From assembly GCF_000245335.1 (NCBI RefSeq), contig NZ_JH600279.1:248001-312000 (forward strand): DNA of 64,000 nt, read 5' to 3'. A program made the translations under genes and the position numbers. This document shows, in pieces, positions 60,745 to 64,000 of this stretch. The DNA is from Bacillus mojavensis RO-H-1 = KCTC 3706 (GTDB lineage: Bacteria > Bacillota > Bacilli > Bacillales > Bacillaceae). The notes beneath the pieces were generated by a model. It worked only from the letters and a program-made list of their open reading frames with translations. It was not told the origin of the DNA and did not search any database. Numbering within the stretch: position 1 is the first letter of the stretch; every line of letters begins with the position of its first letter.

Positions 60745-61767
60745 TTATTCATCCCTTAATAACTTCTTTGCGGCTCCTTCGTCAGTGACGAGAACCGTGT
60801 TGCGCGGCTTTTTAAAGTAAGCCTCGATCGCCCCGGCTTTTGATGATCCGCCGGCTACCGCTATAATATCGGGAATGGCGTCTATGTCATCCAGCTGCAT
60901 TCCGACAGAATGCACTTTGTGGACCACTTCGCCGTCCGCGTTAAAGTAGTAGCCGAACGCTTCTGTCACCGCGTCTTTATCATCTATTTTCTTTAAGTCT
61001 TCTAAAGGTGTGTTTCTCCGCTCAGCCATAGTTTTAGCTTCGCCGATTCCGTGAACCAGCATACTCGCTGATTTAATCGTGTTCAGCACCTCTTTGACAG
61101 AAGGTTCTTCAATAATAGATGAATAGGCGCCTTGTGACAGCTGTCCCGGAACAAACAAAAGCCGGTAAGTGCCTGAAGCCTTTTCCGCCATATGCGCGCA
61201 TATGGTGTTCGCCTGGTTTTTTACGTCTTCGCCTAAACCGCCTCTTGCAGGCACAAACAAAAGCTCGCGGTTTTTAGAATCCGGCGTCATCATCTCGGCG
61301 ACAGCTTCAATTGTCGTACCGCCGGTCACAGCGACGATATTTTTGCCTGAAAATCTTTTTTTCATACATGCGACAGCCGCTCTTCCCATTTCTTTTTTGA
61401 CCCATGGGGATTGGTCGCTGTCTCCGGATACGATAATGACATCCTTTAGATTTAATCGTTCTTTTAATGTCTTTTCCAAAAGCGTCAAACCTAAAACATC
61501 TTTCATCGTATCTTCTAAAACGGAAAGCAGTTCATAACCCTCTTCTGTCAGCGTCATGCCGTTTGTTTTAATATCGACCAGATTCTGTTCCTTTAAAAAC
61601 TGAACCTCGCTTCTCAGCACACGCTCGCTGATTCCGAGACTGGCAGAGAGGCTTCTGCGGCCGATGGGTTCTGTCAGCCTGATATACTGCAAGATTTCGA
61701 ACCTCTTTTGCATAACGAGCAGAAGATCAGGCAATAATTTTTTTTGAGCTTGTATTAACTGGTTCAT
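60745..61767 (-). CDS. cggR: Central glycolytic genes regulator CggR
   Basis: A 340-residue SorC/DeoR-family repressor. The N-terminal HTH (GRRSLSASLGISERVLRSEVQFL, about residues 35-60) is followed by a phosphosugar-binding domain (VTGGTTIEAVAEMM, PARGGLGEDV, VAGGSSKAGAIEAYFKKP). Fructose-1,6-bisphosphate is the inducer. It represses its own operon, cggR-gapA-pgk-tpiA-pgm-eno, from an operator in the leader upstream of its start. AAGGAACG precedes the ATG. It is separated from gapA by 46 bases. Confidence 0.96.
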   Translation of the reverse strand: MNQLIQAQKKLLPDLLLVMQKRFEILQYIRLTEPIGRRSLSASLGISERVLRSEVQFLKEQNLVDIKTNGMTLTEEGYELLSVLEDTMKDVLGLTLLEKTLKERLNLKDVIIVSGDSDQSPWVKKEMGRAAVACMKKRFSGKNIVAVTGGTTIEAVAEMMTPDSKNRELLFVPARGGLGEDVKNQANTICAHMAEKASGTYRLLFVPGQLSQGAYSSIIEEPSVKEVLNTIKSASMLVHGIGEAKTMAERRNTPLEDLKKIDDKDAVTEAFGYYFNADGEVVHKVHSVGMQLDDIDAIPDIIAVAGGSSKAGAIEAYFKKPRNTVLVTDEGAAKKLLRDE

Positions 61768-61796
61768 GACTCAAACGTTCCTTCCTTTTTTTGCTG

Positions 61797-61831
61797 GACA
61801 CCAAACGTCCCGCTATGACAAAAAACGTCCC
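61797..61831 (-). promoter_or_regulatory. CggR operator (tandem repeat)
   Basis: On the minus strand two copies of GGGACGTTTTTTGTC-type sequence (GGGACG, six bases, GTC) occur, separated by ATAGC. This is the known CGGGAC-N6-TGTC tandem that binds a CggR tetramer. It lies downstream of the promoter, in agreement with repression by roadblock of RNA polymerase. Confidence 0.92.
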
Positions 61832-61869
61832 ATCATAGCCAAAAAAAATTATTTCTGCTTTCTTTAATT

Positions 61870-61898
61870 ATTTTAACAGGGTGGAAATGTTTATTCAA
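61870..61898 (-). promoter_or_regulatory. cggR promoter
   Basis: TTGAAT (61893-61898), 17 bases, TAAAAT (61870-61875) on the minus strand, starting near 61863, about 30 bases before the CggR operator. Confidence 0.8.
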
Positions 61899-62019
61899 CT
61901 GTTAAGAGCCAATTCATCGACAATATTCGCGCAGTTTTATGCAGCTGCGTTTCTCTTTCATTATTTTTCCCTCTATATTTCTATCTTATACAGCAAACCT
62001 TTAATGGTGCGCACAAAAT

Positions 62020-62052
62020 AAAAAGCCCTTCTCAATCGAAAGGGCTTCACTT
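62020..62052 (-). terminator. Terminator of araE
   Basis: AAGCCCTTCTC and GAAAGGGCTT pair with AAAAA on the left (T run on the minus strand), shortly after the araE stop. Confidence 0.85.
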
Positions 62053-62064
62053 TTTAAAGCGTTT

Positions 62065-63459
62065 TCATTTTATCCAAAGCTTTTCAATCTCTTCGAGCGA
62101 TTTATTCTTCGTCTCCGGACAGATTGTGACGACAAACAGGAAGCAGAGAATGTTAATGACGGCAAAGATCCAGAACGTGTAGGCCAGCCCGAACGAGCTG
62201 ATCATCATCGGCACAAACTGCCCGATCGCCCAGTTTGCTCCCCATAAAAAGATGGTGGCGATCCCAGCTGCTCTCGCCCGCAGATGGTTCGGGAAGATTT
62301 CAGAAATCATAATCCATGTGATCGGCCCGACCGATACACAGAACGCGGCGACAAAACCTAATATAAAGAAGATCAGCATAAATCCGCTTGTTAACTGAAA
62401 ATAAAACGACGTTCCGATTAAGATCATGAAAATCGCCATAAAAGCTGAACCGATGGACATCAGTTTTTTGCGCCCAACTTTATCAATCAATAAAACCGCG
62501 ATGACAGTAAAAATGACCTCCACGACACCGACAATACAGGTTGTCACAAATCCGGCATTTTGTCCGAATCCCATCATTTTAAAGATTTCCGGCCCGTAGT
62601 AGGTGATGGCGTTCATGCCGATCACTTGATTAAAGAGCGCCAGCAGGATTCCAATAATAAGCGCTTTTCTGAGGCCTGGTTTGAAGAGCTGTGATAGTGA
62701 GCCCATTTGTTCTATTTTTAAAGAGTTTTCAATGTTCTTCAATTCTTCTTTTGCGACAGTTTCTCCATTAATACGTGTCAGAATCGATAACGCTTCTTTT
62801 GTTCTGCCCGCTTTCGCCAGCCATCTAGGACTTTCCGGCACGACCAGCAGGACAAGGAAAAAGATAACGGATGGCACCATTCCGTAAGCGAGCATCCATC
62901 TCCAGCCGGTTTGCACGCCCCATTCATATGTTCCGGAGCGCTGGACAGCGAGATTAATAAAGTACGTTGCGGAAATACCCAGTATCGTAAAGAGCTGATA
63001 TAAGGAAGATAAACTTCCGCGTATGGCGGGCGGCGCCGCTTCCGTAATATAAGTGACGGATAATGACGAACCCATTCCGATCCCCAAACCTCCGATAATC
63101 CTCGCAATGATTAAGGTCGACACGTCTTGTGAAACAGCAGAAACAACTGCTGATACCGCAAATAACAGGGCCGCTGTCATTAAGATTTTTCTGCGCCCGA
63201 ACCAGTCGCTTAAGAACCCGGATATCCCGACTCCCGCAACTCCTCCAATCATAATGCTTGAAATGACAAGCCCCTCCATGAACGGACTCAGGCTGTATAA
63301 ATCCTTGAGAAAACCAATAGCACCAGAAATAACTGCAGTGTCATAGCCGTACAATAAACCGCCAAGCCCCGCCGCGCATGATATCAAAATCACAAATCCC
63401 ATTGAATGGCTTCTTGTTACAGGAGCATTTGGTTCTAATTGAGTTGGAGTGTTCTTCAT
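62065..63459 (-). CDS. araE: Arabinose/xylose/galactose-H+ symporter AraE
   Basis: A 464-residue MFS sugar porter with 12 membrane helices. Family motifs are GYDTAVISGAIGF (helix 1), DWFGRRKIL after helix 2, the central PESPRWLAK, and PETKNKSLEEIE at the C terminus. AraE in B. subtilis takes up L-arabinose, and also D-xylose and galactose. The ATG at 63459 is preceded by GGGAGGGC. The upstream region carries two AraR boxes and a cre-like site, so it is repressed by AraR without arabinose and by CcpA with glucose. Complete. Confidence 0.96.
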   Translation of the reverse strand: MKNTPTQLEPNAPVTRSHSMGFVILISCAAGLGGLLYGYDTAVISGAIGFLKDLYSLSPFMEGLVISSIMIGGVAGVGISGFLSDWFGRRKILMTAALLFAVSAVVSAVSQDVSTLIIARIIGGLGIGMGSSLSVTYITEAAPPAIRGSLSSLYQLFTILGISATYFINLAVQRSGTYEWGVQTGWRWMLAYGMVPSVIFFLVLLVVPESPRWLAKAGRTKEALSILTRINGETVAKEELKNIENSLKIEQMGSLSQLFKPGLRKALIIGILLALFNQVIGMNAITYYGPEIFKMMGFGQNAGFVTTCIVGVVEVIFTVIAVLLIDKVGRKKLMSIGSAFMAIFMILIGTSFYFQLTSGFMLIFFILGFVAAFCVSVGPITWIMISEIFPNHLRARAAGIATIFLWGANWAIGQFVPMMISSFGLAYTFWIFAVINILCFLFVVTICPETKNKSLEEIEKLWIK

Positions 63460-63482
63460 TTCTCTGCCCTCCCGAAAGTTGA

Positions 63483-63496
63483 GTAAAGCGTTTACA
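63483..63496 (-). promoter_or_regulatory. cre-like site (CcpA) near araE
   Basis: On the minus strand TGTAAACGCTTTAC is close to the catabolite-responsive element consensus (TGWAANCGNTNWCA), departing at the final position. It lies in the araE leader, 25 bases from the start codon. Confidence 0.6.
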
Positions 63497-63507
63497 TTTT
63501 CTATTAC

Positions 63508-63523
63508 AATTGTACGTACTTAT
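63508..63523. promoter_or_regulatory. AraR operator 1 (araE side)
   Basis: AATTGTACGTACTTAT is close to the AraR consensus ATTTGTACGTACTAAT. It is one of two boxes that act cooperatively, 43 bases apart centre to centre (about four helical turns). Confidence 0.88.
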
Positions 63524-63550
63524 TTAAAATTTTAACGAAATTTGTTCTTC

Positions 63551-63566
63551 ATTAGTACGTACAAAT
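63551..63566. promoter_or_regulatory. AraR operator 2 (araE side)
   Basis: ATTAGTACGTACAAAT matches the AraR consensus in inverted sense (ATTTGTACGTACTAAT on the other strand). It overlaps the region upstream of the araE promoter. Confidence 0.92.
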
Positions 63567-63575
63567 ATAGAATAA

Positions 63576-64000
<425 letters not shown>

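Overview
The window is chromosomal DNA of a member of the Bacillus subtilis species complex. Gene content, order and orientation follow the yvsH-to-araR segment of B. subtilis 168, and the tmRNA, SASP, lysine-riboswitch and CggR/AraR signatures are all of that type. It is probably not 168 or a close derivative: many proteins differ from the 168 versions as I remember them, and several loci are present or absent compared with 168. Strain and subspecies cannot be fixed from sequence alone. Gene symbols come from recognising the proteins and their synteny; no database search was run.

Layout. 1-1000: 5' part of the lysine-type permease gene yvsH with its lysine riboswitch, then sspJ. 1.1-6.1 kb: frameshifted yvsG, LTA-synthase paralogue yvgJ, and the divergent molybdate regulator/transporter genes yvgK and yvgLM. 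6.1-16.1 kb: yvgN, yvgO, nhaK, the sulfite reductase operon cysJI, and helD. 16.1-17.1 kb: an accessory insert with a small secreted protein of unknown function. 17.2-24.6 kb: yvgT, the thiol-oxidase pair bdbDC, then the metal cluster cadA (frameshifted), copA, copZ and csoR. 24.7-32.6 kb: iolW, azoR2, yvaC, an accessory EamA transporter plus GntR regulator pair, then yvaFED and yvaG. 32.7-37.4 kb: the secG-est-rnr-smpB-ssrA block (secretion, RNase R and trans-translation). 37.5-41.8 kb: yvaM, three small Xre-type regulators (yvzC, rghRA, rghRB), catR and the chemoreceptor yvaQ. 41.9-50.4 kb: the duplicated osmoprotectant ABC importers opuB and opuC, each with a divergent GbsR-type regulator. 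50.6-54.5 kb: yvbH-yvbK. 54.5-61.8 kb: the central glycolytic operon cggR-gapA-pgk-tpiA-pgm-eno. 61.9-64 kb: araE and the start of araR with their AraR operators.

How the genes work together: metal handling (CzrA-like and CsoR-like operators in front of efflux ATPases), osmotic adaptation (OpuB imports choline, OpuC many compatible solutes), electrophile/quinone defence (azoR2 with an MhqR-like box, catR), and lower glycolysis under the repressor CggR. Most of the window is ordinary core genome. The features most worth a second look are the absence of the sdp cannibalism locus between yvaV and opuCD, the two accessory inserts, three single-base frameshifts (yvsG, cadA and the gntR-family gene), rghRB lacking a standard start codon, and several operator-like palindromes, notably a ModE-like one in the yvgK/yvgL gap. 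I found no convincing novel multi-gene system, prophage, insertion sequence or CRISPR array.
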